6,233 nucleotides of DNA from positions 1-6,233 of the forward strand of contig JACQEF010000236.1 in assembly GCA_016200745.1 (NCBI GenBank), in the 5' to 3' direction. Below the pieces are notes generated by a model, which saw nothing but the letters and a program-made list of their open reading frames with translations, ran no database searches and was not told the origin of the DNA. Of the stretch, positions 5,906 through 6,233 are shown one piece after another. This DNA comes from Chloroflexota bacterium (GTDB taxonomy: Bacteria > Chloroflexota > Limnocylindria > Limnocylindrales > CSP1-4). Both the position numbers and the translations under genes were made by a program. Each line of letters begins with the position of its first letter. The stretch's first letter is position 1.

Positions 5906-6233
5906 CGCCCGCTGCGCCGGATGAACAGGACGGTCAGCTCGAACAGGACGTACATCGTCCCGCCCAGGACGAACGGGCTGACCAGGTCGCCGCCGGGCGT
6001 GGCCACCGCGGCGAAGATCGAGATGCCGAGGATCACGAACCGGCGCGATGACGTGAGCCGCTTCGAGCTCAGGATTCCCACCCGGGAGAGGCCGACGATC
6101 AGGATCGGGAACTCCATCACCAGCCCGAAGGCGAGGAACATCGTGGTCACGAAGTCGAAGTAAGGCCCCGCCGCGGGCTGCGCGACCAGCTGGTCGTCGT
6201 TGAAGCTGAACAGAAAGCTGATGGCGAATGGCA
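5902..6233 (-). CDS. tatC: Twin-arginine translocase subunit TatC, C-terminal part (cut by right edge)
   Basis: TatC is the multi-spanning core of the Tat system. It recognises twin-arginine signal peptides and exports folded proteins. The frame is open from the right edge, giving 109 complete residues, perhaps the last 40-45% of a protein usually about 240-260 long. It opens with PFAISFLFSF, continues with the conserved FGLVMEFPILI (about visible residues 35-45, including the family Glu in FGxxxExP), a cytosolic basic segment (SSKRLTSSRR), a helix (FVILGISIFAAV), an external loop ATPGGDLVSP corresponding to the family TPPD region, and a last helix VLFELTVLF ending in RRSGR. The start codon is outside the window. 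The stop overlaps the rapZ start. An internal ATG at 6141 or GTG at 6150 is not the true start, because homology continues upstream of both. Confidence 0.9.
   Translation of the reverse strand, partial: PFAISFLFSFNDDQLVAQPAAGPYFDFVTTMFLAFGLVMEFPILIVGLSRVGILSSKRLTSSRRFVILGISIFAAVATPGGDLVSPFVLGGTMYVLFELTVLFIRRSGR

Noticed and set aside
5018..6163. Plus-strand open frame of 381 codons opposite rapZ and tatC
   Set aside because: Both minus-strand genes carry full family motifs, and the plus-strand translation resembles nothing and spans their junction.
1..6233. A novel defence, mobile or biosynthetic system
   Set aside because: All complete genes belong to well-known housekeeping or regulatory families with intact motifs. 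No repeats, insertion ends, tRNA or unusual composition suggest an inserted island.

Overview
The window is a GC-rich (by eye about 70%), almost gapless bacterial chromosomal segment. Every real gene I can support lies on the minus strand, so transcription runs from high to low coordinates. In order of transcription it holds: the 3' part of tatC (right edge), rapZ, yvcK, whiA, tpiA, gpmI, secG, and the first 45 codons of a membrane-anchored or exported protein (left edge). High GC, dense packing, frequent GTG starts, the rapZ-yvcK-whiA trio and a two-helix membrane anchor on YvcK suggest a high-GC Gram-positive-like lineage. My best guess is a GC-rich Chloroflexota (Limnocylindria-like) rather than a typical actinomycete. 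This is inferred from gene order and protein style, not from a marker gene.

Layout. 6233-5902: C-terminal part of TatC, the core of the twin-arginine translocase. 5905-2824: rapZ, yvcK and whiA, the conserved regulatory trio tied to amino-sugar and cell-wall precursor control and to cell division or development. 2815-447: triosephosphate isomerase and the cofactor-independent (Mn-dependent) phosphoglycerate mutase. 409-179: SecG of the Sec translocon. 135-1: a truncated N-terminus with one hydrophobic helix. No gene-free stretch exceeds 45 bases, and I see no RNA genes, mobile elements, CRISPR arrays or long repeats.

The genes look like one operon. Three junctions are 4-base GTGA stop/start overlaps (tatC/rapZ, rapZ/yvcK, tpiA/gpmI). 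whiA/tpiA is either an ATGA overlap or an 8-base gap, and yvcK/whiA is separated by 11 bases. Only secG has a strong Shine-Dalgarno sequence of its own in a short intergenic gap. No convincing promoter is visible, so the promoter probably lies beyond the right edge. Compared with the actinobacterial order as I recall it (rapZ-yvcK-whiA-gap-pgk-tpiA, with secG nearby), gap and pgk are missing between whiA and tpiA, and gpmI sits between tpiA and secG.

I find no new system here. The points worth a second look are the missing gap-pgk pair, a WhiA whose N-terminal half is condensed and whose C-terminus carries a basic tail, the membrane-anchored YvcK, and a perfect hairpin over the secG stop codon.
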